Shown here: positions 18,651 to 27,113 of the stretch, piece by piece
How positions within the stretch are numbered: position 1 is the stretch's first letter
How the letters are laid out: the number at the start of each line of letters is the position of its first letter
Assembly (NCBI GenBank): GCA_963677785.2
Contig: CAXXDH010000003.1
Location: forward strand, 3,410,001-3,474,000
Reading direction: 5' to 3'
DNA from: G963665495 sp963677785
GTDB taxonomy: Bacteria; Desulfobacterota; Desulfovibrionia; Desulfovibrionales; Desulfovibrionaceae
DNA: 64,000 bases
Made by a program: the position numbers and the translations under genes
Notes under the pieces: model-generated
Database searches by the model: none
What the model was told of the DNA's origin: nothing
Seen by the model: only the letters and a program-made list of their open reading frames with translations

Positions 18651-19013
18651 CTAGAATTCCCGCCAGTTCAAATCCACCAGCGTGTCCTCGCTACGGGCCG
18701 TGACGATCACTTTTCCGTGGCATTGCAGCGATAATTCGTTGCCGCCCAGGATTTCATAATCCTGTGGATCGTCTTCAGAGGTCAGCCATACGCGCCCTCT
18801 GCGGCAGCTTACGGTGCAGGTTTTGCAGCGATTGATGGTGACGTGCTGTCCGGTTGCCAGGTGGCAGCTGATGCTACGCGCTCGCAGCAACCCTGCCGCC
18901 ATGCCCATAATGACCCGGCCCATGCGTTTCATGTGCGAGCTTGGTTCGAACGCGTTGGAAATATCGGTCAATTTGCTGTTGGGTAAGGATAACAGTCCGT
19001 TGTGCGGTTGCAT
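18651..19013 (-). CDS. DUF2917-domain protein
   Basis: 120 residues from the ATG at 19013, which has AGGAGG 6 bases upstream. The C-terminal half carries the DUF2917 pattern: VSCRRGRVWLTSEDDPQDYE, then LGGNELSLQCHGKVIVTA. The N-terminal 45 residues are unassigned. No signal peptide. It is divergent from a MocR-type regulator, a neighbourhood that suggests the regulator controls it. Function of DUF2917 is not established. Confidence 0.82.
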   Translation of the reverse strand: MQPHNGLLSLPNSKLTDISNAFEPSSHMKRMGRVIMGMAAGLLRARSISCHLATGQHVTINRCKTCTVSCRRGRVWLTSEDDPQDYEILGGNELSLQCHGKVIVTARSEDTLVDLNWREF

Positions 19014-19041
19014 AGTATGCCTCCTGGTCAATATAAGGTCC

Positions 19042-19057
19042 ACAGCCGTTTGGCTGT
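19042..19057. promoter_or_regulatory. Inverted repeat in divergent promoter region (possible operator)
   Basis: ACAGCC-GTTT-GGCTGT lies 29 bp upstream of the DUF2917 start and 86 bp upstream of the MocR start. An overlapping CTGTACAG palindrome sits at 19054-19061. Position makes it a plausible binding site for the adjacent regulator; no other evidence. Confidence 0.4.
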
Positions 19058-19142
19058 ACAGGTTGTTTTCTTAGACCAAAAAAACTGTTACAAAAAAAGA
19101 TACAGATTGAGAAAAAACAACCATAACAGACGAGCCAGAACC

Positions 19143-20588
19143 ATGCACAGCACGCAACAGAAAGAGGATTTACCGGCTTTTCGCTATATTGCCGTGGCCA
19201 GGCAGCTGCGCACCATGCTGGAGAGCGGAACGCTCAAACCAGGGGACAAGATACCTTCTTTGCGCAAAATGAGCGCCACCATGGGGGTCAGCGTTGCAAC
19301 CGTAAGCCAAGCCTATCTGGAGCTGGAAAAACAGGGAATGCTGGAATCGCGCGAACGTTCGGGATTCTACGTACGCGAAAACTACCGGACGCCGCCGCCG
19401 CCGGAAAAGGTGGTGCCCGTGGAAGCTCCCGCCACGGTGCAGCGCGGCGAATTGATTCGCAAAGTGCTGGATACCGTGGGGCGCATCGAAATACTGCCGC
19501 TGGGGGTGGCCGAGCCCACGCCGGGGATTTTGCCGGTCAAGGCCCTGGGGCGCGCCATGAATTCGGTCATCCAGCGCTACGGTGATTTGGTGACGACCTA
19601 TCTGCCCATAGTCGGCGACAAAGGCCTGCGCGAGGAACTGGCTCGCCGTATGCAAGCTTACGGCGCATATGTACGTCCGGATGATTTGTTGATCACCGCG
19701 GGGGCCATGGAAGCCTTGTCCGTGGCTATGCGCGCGGTGACGCGTCCGGGCGATACCGTGGCCATCTGTACGCCCACCTACCATTGCCTGCTGTATTTGT
19801 TGGAAATAATGGGCTTGCGCGCCATTGAAATTCCTTCCCATCCGGAAAGCGGCGTGGATCCGGATCAGGTCGGCCGGGTTCTGGACCGCTACCAGGTCAA
19901 CGCGCTGGTGCTGACGCCGAATTTCAACAATCCGGACGGCAGCCTGACTCCGGACGAGGCTAAACAGGAACTGGTCCGCCTGGCCGAGCGTCATGATCTC
20001 CCCCTGGTGGAGGACGACGTCAGCGGCGAGCTGTGCTATGCGGACCAGCGCCCGAGTACCTGCAAGAAATTCGATCGTCTGGGGCACGTGTTGCATTGCA
20101 ATTCCTTTTCCAAGACCCTGGCGCCGGGGCTGCGTATCGGCTGGATCGCCCCCGGCAAATACATGCCGCGCGCCTACGACATCCGTTCCACCGGAAGCGT
20201 GTGTACGGCCACGGTTTCGCAGTTGACCATCCGTGAATATCTCCAGAGCGGGCAATACGACAAACACCTGCGGCGGTTGCGGGGCATGCTCGAACGGCAC
20301 CGGGACAATGCCCTGGCCCTGCTCGGCAGGCATTTTCCTGCAGGCACCCGGGCCACCTGCCCCAAAGGCGGCGCGCTGCTTTGGATCGAACTGCCCCAGG
20401 CGGTGGATGCGGTGGCCTTTTTTTACGAAGCAACAGCCATGCGCATCGGCATTTCACCGGGCAGCATTTTCAGCACCCACGACAAATACAACAATTTCAT
20501 CAGGCTTAATTACGCCGTACAATGGACCGGGGAAGTGGAGCAGGGCTTCAAGGATCTGGGAGAGCTCGCCAACCGGATGGCGGGATAA
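19143..20588 (+). CDS. MocR-type regulator: GntR DNA-binding domain fused to class I aminotransferase fold
   Basis: 481 residues from the ATG at 19143. The N-terminal winged helix (about 12-80: GTLKPGDKIPSLRKMSATMG, VSQAYLELEKQGMLESR) is of the GntR family. Residues about 110-475 have an aminotransferase fold, with NFNNPDGSLT, the aspartate of VEDDVSGELCY, and the PLP-lysine motif CNSFSKTLAPGLRIGWI. Such proteins bind PLP and act as regulators rather than enzymes. Divergent from the DUF2917 gene. Which metabolite it reads is not evident. Confidence 0.93.
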   Translation: MHSTQQKEDLPAFRYIAVARQLRTMLESGTLKPGDKIPSLRKMSATMGVSVATVSQAYLELEKQGMLESRERSGFYVRENYRTPPPPEKVVPVEAPATVQRGELIRKVLDTVGRIEILPLGVAEPTPGILPVKALGRAMNSVIQRYGDLVTTYLPIVGDKGLREELARRMQAYGAYVRPDDLLITAGAMEALSVAMRAVTRPGDTVAICTPTYHCLLYLLEIMGLRAIEIPSHPESGVDPDQVGRVLDRYQVNALVLTPNFNNPDGSLTPDEAKQELVRLAERHDLPLVEDDVSGELCYADQRPSTCKKFDRLGHVLHCNSFSKTLAPGLRIGWIAPGKYMPRAYDIRSTGSVCTATVSQLTIREYLQSGQYDKHLRRLRGMLERHRDNALALLGRHFPAGTRATCPKGGALLWIELPQAVDAVAFFYEATAMRIGISPGSIFSTHDKYNNFIRLNYAVQWTGEVEQGFKDLGELANRMAG

Positions 20589-20669
20589 CCGGCCGGATGT
20601 GTTTTGACAAACAGTAAAGGCAAACAAGTTTTTGACGTCCCGCCCGCTTCCCTGCTAAAGCCCTCGCTC

Positions 20670-22490
20670 ATGAGCATTTTTCTTTCTTTGCGCGATGTGG
20701 GCAAGGCCTATGGCGTTGCCCCGCTGTTTACCTCCATCTCCCTGAGCATTGCCAGGGACGAACGCATCGGCCTGATCGGGGCCAATGGGACGGGCAAGTC
20801 CACCTTGTTGAAGATTCTGGCCGGGGTGGAAACGCCGGACTCGGGCGAACGCAGCCTGATGAAGGGCGCACGCCTGGCCTATCTGCCGCAGGACGACGAC
20901 CTGCCCCTGGAACAAAGCGTGGAGGAGGTGGTTGCCGCGCCTCTCAAGCAGGCCGGGCTGCCGGAGTCCGAACTGTATACGCGTGTGGCCGTGATGCTGG
21001 GCAAGACCGGGTTCACGGAGCGTACGCAAAAGGTCGCGGATTTGTCCGGGGGCTGGCGCAAGCGCTTGGCCCTGGCGCGCGAGCTGGTCAAGGAACCGGA
21101 CGTGCTTTTGCTGGACGAGCCAACCAACCACCTGGACCTGGAATCCATCCTCTGGCTGGAACAAATTCTCCAGAGCCATATGGGCGGCTTCATCGTGGTC
21201 AGCCACGATCGCTATTTTCTTGAGAACGTCACCACCCGGACCATTGAACTCGGACCGGCCTATCCGGACGGCTACCTGAGCGTCAACGCCTCCTACAGTA
21301 GTTTTTTGGAACAGCGCGAGGCTTACCGGTCCAACCTGGCGGGCTACGAACAGACTCTGGCCAACAAAGTGCGGCGGGAGATCGAATGGCTGCGGCGCGG
21401 ACCCAAGGCCCGAAGTACGAAGGCCAAGTATCGTATCGACGAGGCCGCCCGCTTGCAGGAGCAGCTGGCCGACGCGCGCCGTCGCAATGCCCGGACCGAT
21501 AAAGCCGGTATTGATTTTTCCAGCACGGACCGCAAGACCAAATATCTGGTGGTGGCGGAAAACATTTCCAAGTCTCTGAGCGGCAGGAATCTGTTTCAGG
21601 ATCTGGACATCGTGCTTTCGCCGGGCGTACGTATCGGTCTGCTAGGTCTCAACGGCAGCGGCAAGACCACGCTGCTGCGCGTACTCAACGGAGAGCTCGC
21701 CCCGGATACGGGCAGCGTGGTCTGCGCGCCCGGACTCCAGGCCGTGACCTTCGACCAGGACCGCCAGCAGCTGGATACCAGCCTGACTCTGTACCGTGCG
21801 CTCGCGCCCCACGGCGATACCGTGATTTATCGCGACCGGCCCATTCATGTGGCCACCTGGGGCAAGCGTTTTTTGTTCAAGCACGAACAGCTCACCCAGC
21901 CGGTCAGCAGTCTTTCGGGCGGCGAACAGGCCCGGATCCTCATCGCCCAGCTGATGCTGCGCCCGGCTGACATCCTTTTTCTGGACGAACCTACCAACAA
22001 TCTGGACATCCAGACCCTGGAAGTGCTGGAGGAAAGTCTGCTCGAATTCCCGGGCGCCGTGGTGCTTATCTCGCACGACCGCTACCTCCTGGACCGCGTT
22101 TCGACCAGGGTTATCGGCCTGGACGGCGCGGGCGGCTGCACGTTCTATGCGGATTATCCGCAATGGGAAGAAGCGCGGAGCGCGCGGCAAAAGGAAAGCG
22201 CCGCCAAAAGCAAACCCCGCAAAGAAGAGCCCGCGCCCAAACCCAAGCGAGTGAAACTTTCCTACAACGAACAGCGCGAGTGGGACGGCATGGAGGAGCG
22301 TATTTTGGAGGCCGAGGATGCCCTGGCGTCCTGCCAGGCTGCCCTGGAAGATCCTGCCGTGGCAGCCGACGCCGCTGAAATCCAGAAACGTCTGGCTCTG
22401 TGCGAAGAAGCGCAGCACCAGGTGGATACGCTCTATGCGCGCTGGGAAGAACTGGAAGCCAAAGTAGCCCTGTCGCAACAGGACGGGTAG
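20670..22490 (+). CDS. uup: ABC-F ATPase, Uup type
   Basis: 606 residues from the ATG at 20670; an upstream TTG extension is unlikely. Two nucleotide-binding domains: GANGTGKST, LSGGW and LLLDEPTNHLDL in the first, GLNGSGKTT, LSGGEQ and LFLDEPTNNLDI in the second, joined by a charged linker. The C-terminal region is Lys/Pro-rich (EEPAPKPKRVKLSYNEQREW), then a helical hairpin typical of the Uup DNA-binding tail. No membrane domain. The family acts at ribosomes and on transposon-excision stability. Ends in a clear terminator. Confidence 0.9.
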   Translation: MSIFLSLRDVGKAYGVAPLFTSISLSIARDERIGLIGANGTGKSTLLKILAGVETPDSGERSLMKGARLAYLPQDDDLPLEQSVEEVVAAPLKQAGLPESELYTRVAVMLGKTGFTERTQKVADLSGGWRKRLALARELVKEPDVLLLDEPTNHLDLESILWLEQILQSHMGGFIVVSHDRYFLENVTTRTIELGPAYPDGYLSVNASYSSFLEQREAYRSNLAGYEQTLANKVRREIEWLRRGPKARSTKAKYRIDEAARLQEQLADARRRNARTDKAGIDFSSTDRKTKYLVVAENISKSLSGRNLFQDLDIVLSPGVRIGLLGLNGSGKTTLLRVLNGELAPDTGSVVCAPGLQAVTFDQDRQQLDTSLTLYRALAPHGDTVIYRDRPIHVATWGKRFLFKHEQLTQPVSSLSGGEQARILIAQLMLRPADILFLDEPTNNLDIQTLEVLEESLLEFPGAVVLISHDRYLLDRVSTRVIGLDGAGGCTFYADYPQWEEARSARQKESAAKSKPRKEEPAPKPKRVKLSYNEQREWDGMEERILEAEDALASCQAALEDPAVAADAAEIQKRLALCEEAQHQVDTLYARWEELEAKVALSQQDG

Positions 22491-22576
22491 GCCTGCTACG
22501 TTGTTTTTCCTGCAATGAATTGCTTTTTGTTTCCGGAATCGCGAATGGGGTTTCGTTCGATACGTCCGGTGATATG

Positions 22577-22617
22577 AGAGGGGGAGACCGTGAGGAATCC
22601 CCCTCTATTGCTTTTTT
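22577..22617 (+). terminator. Terminator after uup
   Basis: AGAGGGGGA/TCCCCCTCT 9-bp stem with a 12-nt loop, followed four bases later by CTTTTTTC. Confidence 0.85.
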
Positions 22618-22632
22618 CTGAAAGACGGTCGT

Positions 22633-23490
22633 TTACATGCTGGAGGCCATGGCCTGCAGCCGCTTGATCCGTTCTTCGGTCGGCGGGTGCGTACTGAACA
22701 GATTGGCCATTTTGGAGGTGGAAAAGGGGTTGATGATGAACATGTGCGCGGTGGCTTCGTTGCCGTGGTGCATGGGAACCTGGCGGCTGTAGGATTGGAT
22801 CTTCTGCAGCGCGTTGGCCAGGGCCAGAGGCTTGTGGCTGACTTTGGCGCCGGTCTGGTCGGCCAGGTATTCGCGCGAACGCGAGATGCCCATCTGGATG
22901 AGCATGGCGGCCATGGGCGCAACCAGGGCGATGAGCAGCGCGGCCAGCGGGTTGGATCCGCCTTCGTCGTCGTCTCCGCCGCCGATGCCGAAGATGGCGG
23001 CCCACTGGGCCATGGAGGCCAGGTACATCACCACTGAGGCCATGACGCCCGTGATGCTGGAGATCAGGATGTCGCGGTTTTTGATATGGCCGAGTTCATG
23101 GGCCAGCACGCCGCGCAGTTCGTCCGCGTCAAGCAGCCGCATAATGCCCTGGGTCACGCAGACCACGCCGTGCTCCGGATTGCGGCCCGTGGCAAAAGCA
23201 TTGGGCGTTTCCTCCGGCACGATGCAGATGCGCGGTTTGGGAATGCCCGCGTTGTGGGCCAGTTCGGCAACAATGCTGTGCAGGGCGGGCGCGTCGACCG
23301 CGTCGACCTCGCGCGCGCGGTACATGGACAGCACGATCTTGTCCGAGAACCAGTAGCTGCCCACGTTCATGGCCAGGGCCAGAAACAGGGCGATAAACAG
23401 CCCGATGCGGCCGCCGAAGGCGCCGCCGATGAAGATGATCAGGGCCGTCATCAGCCCGAGGAGAAGTACGGTCTTGATCTGACTAGTCAT
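22633..23490 (-). CDS. htpX: HtpX membrane metalloprotease
   Basis: 285-residue M48 zinc protease of the inner membrane that degrades misfolded membrane proteins. Two N-terminal membrane helices (VLLLGLMTALIIFIGGAF and the next) precede the zinc motif HELGH (about residue 128). Two further hydrophobic stretches follow, then the third zinc-ligand Glu in SREYLADQTGA. ATG at 23490 has AAGGAG upstream; the frame extends further up without support. Convergent with uup. Confidence 0.95.
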   Translation of the reverse strand: MTSQIKTVLLLGLMTALIIFIGGAFGGRIGLFIALFLALAMNVGSYWFSDKIVLSMYRAREVDAVDAPALHSIVAELAHNAGIPKPRICIVPEETPNAFATGRNPEHGVVCVTQGIMRLLDADELRGVLAHELGHIKNRDILISSITGVMASVVMYLASMAQWAAIFGIGGGDDDEGGSNPLAALLIALVAPMAAMLIQMGISRSREYLADQTGAKVSHKPLALANALQKIQSYSRQVPMHHGNEATAHMFIINPFSTSKMANLFSTHPPTEERIKRLQAMASSM

Positions 23491-23614
23491 AAAAGTTCGC
23501 TCCTTGCGTGTATTGTTCGCTTTTTCGATAGGTGTAATACGCCCGCCAGGGAAGTCAAGCGTCCGGGAACACACGTAATGTTCTTGTCATATTTTGTACG
23601 GATCAGGATGAGGC

Positions 23615-23644
23615 TTGACAGGGCCAAGGCCTTGCGCGTAATAA
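23615..23644 (+). promoter_or_regulatory. Promoter of tRNA-Arg
   Basis: TTGACA at 23615-23620 and TAATAA at 23639-23644, spacer 18, about 16 bp before the mature tRNA start. Confidence 0.65.
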
Positions 23645-23660
23645 TTTCAATTCACTCACT

Positions 23661-23737
23661 GGCCCCGTAGCTCAGCAGGATAGAGCACCAGATTCCTAAT
23701 CTGGGTGTCGCAGGTTCGAATCCTGCCGGGGTCACCA
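23661..23737 (+). tRNA. tRNA-Arg (anticodon CCU)
   Basis: 77-nt cloverleaf. Acceptor GGCCCCG pairs with CGGGGTC (one G-U), D-arm GCTC/GAGC, anticodon stem CCAGA/TCTGG around loop TTCCTAA (anticodon CCT), T-arm GCAGG/CCTGC with loop TTCGAAT, and an encoded CCA end. Sequence immediately downstream carries mobile-element debris, which suggests past use of this region by integrating DNA. Confidence 0.97.
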
Positions 23738-23838
23738 GCATCACTTTCGCAAACAGCCTAAGGGGGCTACGCCAAGAGCAGGGGCACCCCTCCGGAAGGG
23801 CATCTCCTCCAACCGATTTTATCGTCAGATCATCCGCA

Positions 23839-23922
23839 TTATACCTTGACCCGCAGCCGGTAGTTTTCGAAGTTTCTGAATCCGTACGCCTGTCGCTGGA
23901 TCAGTTTCATTCCCACTCCATT
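23839..23922 (-). pseudogene. 3' remnant of an ISL3-type transposase
   Basis: In the minus frame ending at the TAA at 23839-23841 the translation reads GMKLIQRQAYGFRNFENYRL and then RVKV-stop. This matches the conserved C-terminus (IKLIQRxAYGFRNFxNFRxR) of ISL3-family transposases. Only about 27 codons remain and nothing upstream continues the homology, so it is a decayed fragment. It belongs to a different ISL3 subgroup from the intact element at 33875, whose C-terminus is unlike it. Confidence 0.75.
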
Positions 23923-23994
23923 TTTGTCCTGGCGTGTTTTGCTGTTTCATGAGAATACATGATAATCAAAACGTAACAGTCACAATTTTTGAAT

Positions 23995-24453
23995 ATGGGT
24001 GCTATGCTGGATATTATAACCGTTTCTCCAGATAAGATGCCTATGCGTCTTTTGCTTGAAGCCGATCCGTCTGAAAACAATGTTAAACGATATCTTAAGG
24101 AATCCTTGTGTTATCTAGCCCTGGAATCAGGCGCTGCTGTCGGCGTGTGTGTGCTGGGAAGTATTAATGAAGGCACTCTGGAACTGTATAACATTGCAGT
24201 TTGCCCCAGCCTTCAGAGACAAGGAATTGGTACGGCTCTGTTGCATCATGTGATTGAAGAAGCAAGATCCAAAGGCATCGGGCGTATTGAGTTGGGAACG
24301 GGCACTTTTGGATATCAACTAGCGTTTTATCAGCGTGCTGGCTTTCGAGCGGAGGGAGTAATCAAGGATTTTTTTGTCGACAATTATAATGAGCCCATTT
24401 TTGAAATGGGCATTCAACTCAAAGATATGCTGCGATTGGTGCTCGTGTTGTAA
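23995..24453 (+). CDS. GNAT-family N-acetyltransferase
   Basis: About 152 residues. The acetyl-CoA motif VCPSLQRQGIGTALLHHVIE is clear, preceded by the strand GTLELYNIAV and followed by LAFYQRAGFRAEGVIKDFFV. It is a complete small acetyltransferase; the substrate is unknown. The start is uncertain: ATGs at 23995 and 24004, neither with a strong ribosome site. Base composition is more AT-rich than neighbouring genes. It lies between a transposase remnant and a tRNA-Asp fragment, so horizontal acquisition is likely. Confidence 0.85.
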   Translation: MGAMLDIITVSPDKMPMRLLLEADPSENNVKRYLKESLCYLALESGAAVGVCVLGSINEGTLELYNIAVCPSLQRQGIGTALLHHVIEEARSKGIGRIELGTGTFGYQLAFYQRAGFRAEGVIKDFFVDNYNEPIFEMGIQLKDMLRLVLVL

Positions 24454-24457
24454 AGCA

Positions 24458-24506
24458 CCCTCCGTCACGCCGGAGGCCGAGGGGGCGAGTCCCTTCGGCT
24501 CCGCCA
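24458..24506 (+). pseudogene. 3' half of a tRNA-Asp gene (integration scar)
   Basis: The sequence from about the anticodon (GTCAC) through anticodon-stem 3' strand, variable loop, T-arm GAGGG/CCCTT, acceptor 3' strand CGGCTCC and GCCA follows a tRNA-Asp(GUC) 3' half. The T-loop reads GGCGAGT instead of TTCGAGT, and no 5' half precedes it; the GNAT gene ends there instead. Such half tRNAs are left by site-specific integration. Confidence 0.7.
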
Positions 24507-24730
24507 TCGAAAGTAACCCCGCACAGGGGGTCGCTAAAGGGCCATGAGGTTTTTATTGCTCCCGGTCTTTTCCCTGTCCGAACCGCCTTTGTAAATAAAT
24601 TGTAACAGCCGCCGGCTTCACTTGCCCGATGCGGCGGAACATGTGAAAAGGGCTCCATGAAGTTCGTTTCTATGGTCTGCAAGCAAACAACCTGCGCTGT
24701 TGCGGCGGCGTAAGCAAAGGAGAGAATCCC

Positions 24731-25153
24731 ATGCGTTACACAGGTCTGTTTTTGGTGTTGCTGGCTCTGTTGCTGGTTTCCGGTCTTGCCCTGGCCCAGT
24801 CTGGAGGGGATCCGGGACTTTCAAACGGTGCGATTCCCTACATGAGCGCCGGGGTCGGCGAAGACAGGTCGAGCCCCACGCCTCAAGGGCCCGACCCCTG
24901 GACAGTGAAGATGGTTTTTGCGGAACAAAAGAGCCGCTCCTATGTCAGCGACGTGGACGTCGTGATTACGGATGCTCAAGGAAAAGAGCTGGTCAACGCT
25001 TTTTCCGACGGCCCCTGGTTTTTGGTGAGTCTGCCCAAGGGCATTTACGAGCTGCAGGCTACCTATGAAGGTGCAACGGTAATGCAGCATGTTGAGATCT
25101 CGAACGAAAAAATGAAAACCCTCTACTTTTTGTTCGATGTCGGCGATTCCTGA
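24731..25153 (+). CDS. Exported protein of unknown function
   Basis: 140 residues with a clear signal peptide (MRYTGLFLVLLALLLVSGLA, then LAQS cleavage region). The mature part has a beta-sandwich look: VDVVITDAQGKELVNAFSDG, FLVSLPKGIYELQATYEG, TVMQHVEIS. This resembles carboxypeptidase-regulatory-like or transthyretin-like folds in which a short domain decorates the periplasm. AAAGGAGAG lies just before the ATG. Monocistronic; a very long perfect hairpin follows. Confidence 0.85.
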   Translation: MRYTGLFLVLLALLLVSGLALAQSGGDPGLSNGAIPYMSAGVGEDRSSPTPQGPDPWTVKMVFAEQKSRSYVSDVDVVITDAQGKELVNAFSDGPWFLVSLPKGIYELQATYEGATVMQHVEISNEKMKTLYFLFDVGDS

Positions 25154-25182
25154 TCTCTTACCGTAGTGGTTACATTACACGC

Positions 25183-25224
25183 TCCGCCATCCGGGAGGCG
25201 TGGCCGCGCCTCCCGGATGGCGGA
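25183..25224. terminator. 18-bp perfect hairpin after exported protein
   Basis: Arms 25183-25200 and 25207-25224 are perfect reverse complements around a 6-nt loop. It is GC-rich and 30 bp after the stop codon. There is no uninterrupted T-run, so it may stabilise the mRNA 3' end or terminate in a less standard way. Confidence 0.7.
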
Positions 25225-25580
25225 TTTCCATTATTTTATTGGGGATCTTTCGAGAATTTCCCACGGGCCCGAAAAAAATTACCGAAAAAAGGGCAATTGT
25301 CCAAAATCGGACAAAAATTCACTTCAAAACAGTCCGTCTCTTCATTTTTGTCGTAAAATCTCCAATAGGCATAAAACTGACAACTCGCCCCCGGCAAGCG
25401 CCCAAGACCCAGTCCACAGGTTGTATATCTATATTTGTTTCAGTTGGCTTATTAATTGCATTAAAATATTCAAAGATGTCCTGCCGGCGATCTCTTGGAA
25501 TGTTGAAAGAACTATCGCCATAGTACCGCAGGCATGTTAGAATGTCGTAAATCTGGAGAAAGAAAGTAGGGAGACGTATC
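25225..25580. other. AT-rich intergenic region
   Basis: About 355 bp with no supported gene. It contains a small dyad TTGTCC-AAAATC-GGACAA at 25297-25314, which could be an operator. It should hold the promoter for the small Cys-rich gene that follows. Confidence 0.4.
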
Positions 25581-25802
25581 ATGAGTAGGAATTGGCCGGT
25601 AATCATTACGGCTAAGGATTGTCCGTACTGTGTAGCAGAGGTAATGTGCAAGCATCCTAAAACGCAAGGTCCGTGTGCTCTGGGGTATTGTCCGGCGCTC
25701 GGATTTGAGGTGCATAAGCAGCTGTTGAAGCAACGTGAGCAACTTCAGCCCACTATTGAGACAAGGAGCATAACCAAAAATGGTCCTTACAACGAGGTGT
25801 AG
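25581..25802 (+). CDS. Small Cys-rich protein of unknown function
   Basis: 73 residues, not recognised. A ribosome site AGGGAGA lies at proper distance from the ATG, which is the main support for a real gene. Five cysteines are clustered in the N-terminal half (DCPYCVAEVMC, then GPCALGYCP), a pattern that could bind metal or a cluster. No signal peptide. It could alternatively be a chance frame. Confidence 0.5.
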   Translation: MSRNWPVIITAKDCPYCVAEVMCKHPKTQGPCALGYCPALGFEVHKQLLKQREQLQPTIETRSITKNGPYNEV

Positions 25803-25898
25803 GCATGGAGTTATTGGCCCGAAATTGATCTGTTCAGACATTTTGGGCCTTTTCGTCTCTCGCCTCAATCTATCGAAAATTGCTAAATAATTTTTTTT

Positions 25899-25960
25899 AT
25901 TCGCGTCCAGAGGCGTTCCCTTGGCGAGGGGGGTGGGGGCGAGGAGCCCCCACGATGTTT
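25899..25960 (-). repeat. Dispersed palindromic repeat, copy A
   Basis: 62 bp which, read on the minus strand, aligns at roughly three of four positions with 29051-29112. Both contain a GTGGGG(G)C/GCCCCAC hairpin and end GGACGCGAATAA. It lies in the roughly 310-bp gap before ribF, which otherwise shows nothing. Confidence 0.7.
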
Positions 25961-26111
25961 TTTCGACATATCCAAAGAACAGAGCCTGTTTGAACTTTTT
26001 CTGGTCCAAAGCACACAGGATTTTCTATCTATACATTTTTTCCCTTGCCCGCGCGCGGCTTTTCCTCTAGGTTCAGTGCGTTTTCGCACCTTTTGCTTTG
26101 GTTGTCCGGAA

Positions 26112-27056
26112 ATGTTAATCGCACGAAATCAATCCGATATTGCCTTAGACCTTACTCCTGGAACCTGTGTCACCATCGGGAACTTTGATGGCGTTCACAA
26201 AGGCCACCAGGAGCTTATCAACAGGATAATTCATCAGGCCCGGATCAAGGGACTGCTCAGCGCTGCAATCACTTTTGATCCGCACCCGTTGCGCGTTCTT
26301 GTCGGACCGCGCACCCCCCCGTTTATCACGGTTTTGCACCGCAAGCTCGAGCTGCTGGCCACCATGGGGCTGAACATGACGGTGGTGCTGGAGTTCACCA
26401 GGGCCATGGCCGCCCTGGCGCCCGAAGAGTTCGTCAAGCGTTATCTTGTGGACATGCTGCATATGAAAGAGCTTGTGGTGGGCTATGATTATTCCTTCGG
26501 CAAGGGCAGAAAAGGCAACTTCGAATCTCTCAGCGAACTGGGCCTAAAGTACGGATACGATGTGGAACGGCTGGACCCGGTGATCATCAACGACGCCATC
26601 GTCAGCTCCACCCGTATTCGGGACATGATCCGCGCCGGCGATGTCTGGGGCGCCCGCCCTCTGCTCGGGCGGTTTTATGTGCTGCGCGGACCGGTGATCA
26701 AAGGACGCGACAGGGGGGGCCGCTTGCTGGGGTTTCCCACGGCCAACCTGTCCCCGGAAAACGAGCTTGTTCCGCAGTGCGGCGTCTATGTGGTTTGGGC
26801 GCAGGTGGAAGCCGACTATTATCCCGCGGTGGTCAACATCGGCTACAACCCGACTTTCAATAACGAACAGATGAGCATAGAAGCCCATTTATTGGATTTT
26901 TCAGGCGACCTCTACGATTCCCACCTTCGTCTGCATTTTGTGCAGCGTCTTCGGGGCGAGAAAAAGTTTTCCGGCATCGAGGAACTTATCGCTCGCATCA
27001 AGGAAGACATTGCATTGGGCAGACGGATTCTGGCTGCGCCCGATGCGCAGTTGTAA
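26112..27056 (+). CDS. ribF: Bifunctional riboflavin kinase / FAD synthetase
   Basis: 314 residues. It phosphorylates riboflavin to FMN and adenylylates FMN to FAD. The N-terminal FAD-synthetase half has TIGNFDGVHKGHQELI (HxGH motif) and ISSTR-type VSSTRIRDMI; the C-terminal flavokinase half has GRLLGFPTANL and the NIGYNPTFN stretch. ATG at 26112; an upstream in-frame extension is open but unsupported. 57 bp before the ClC gene, so possibly co-transcribed. Confidence 0.95.
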   Translation: MLIARNQSDIALDLTPGTCVTIGNFDGVHKGHQELINRIIHQARIKGLLSAAITFDPHPLRVLVGPRTPPFITVLHRKLELLATMGLNMTVVLEFTRAMAALAPEEFVKRYLVDMLHMKELVVGYDYSFGKGRKGNFESLSELGLKYGYDVERLDPVIINDAIVSSTRIRDMIRAGDVWGARPLLGRFYVLRGPVIKGRDRGGRLLGFPTANLSPENELVPQCGVYVVWAQVEADYYPAVVNIGYNPTFNNEQMSIEAHLLDFSGDLYDSHLRLHFVQRLRGEKKFSGIEELIARIKEDIALGRRILAAPDAQL

Positions 27057-27113
27057 GCCGTCATTATTTTCAGGCGCGCTCCATAGCGTCCCAACGCGAC
27101 AGGTATAGCCCTT

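Noticed and set aside
24319..24507. 62-codon minus-strand frame beginning MAEPKGLAPS
   Set aside because: This is the reverse translation of the tRNA-Asp 3' half; such frames are often mis-annotated as proteins.
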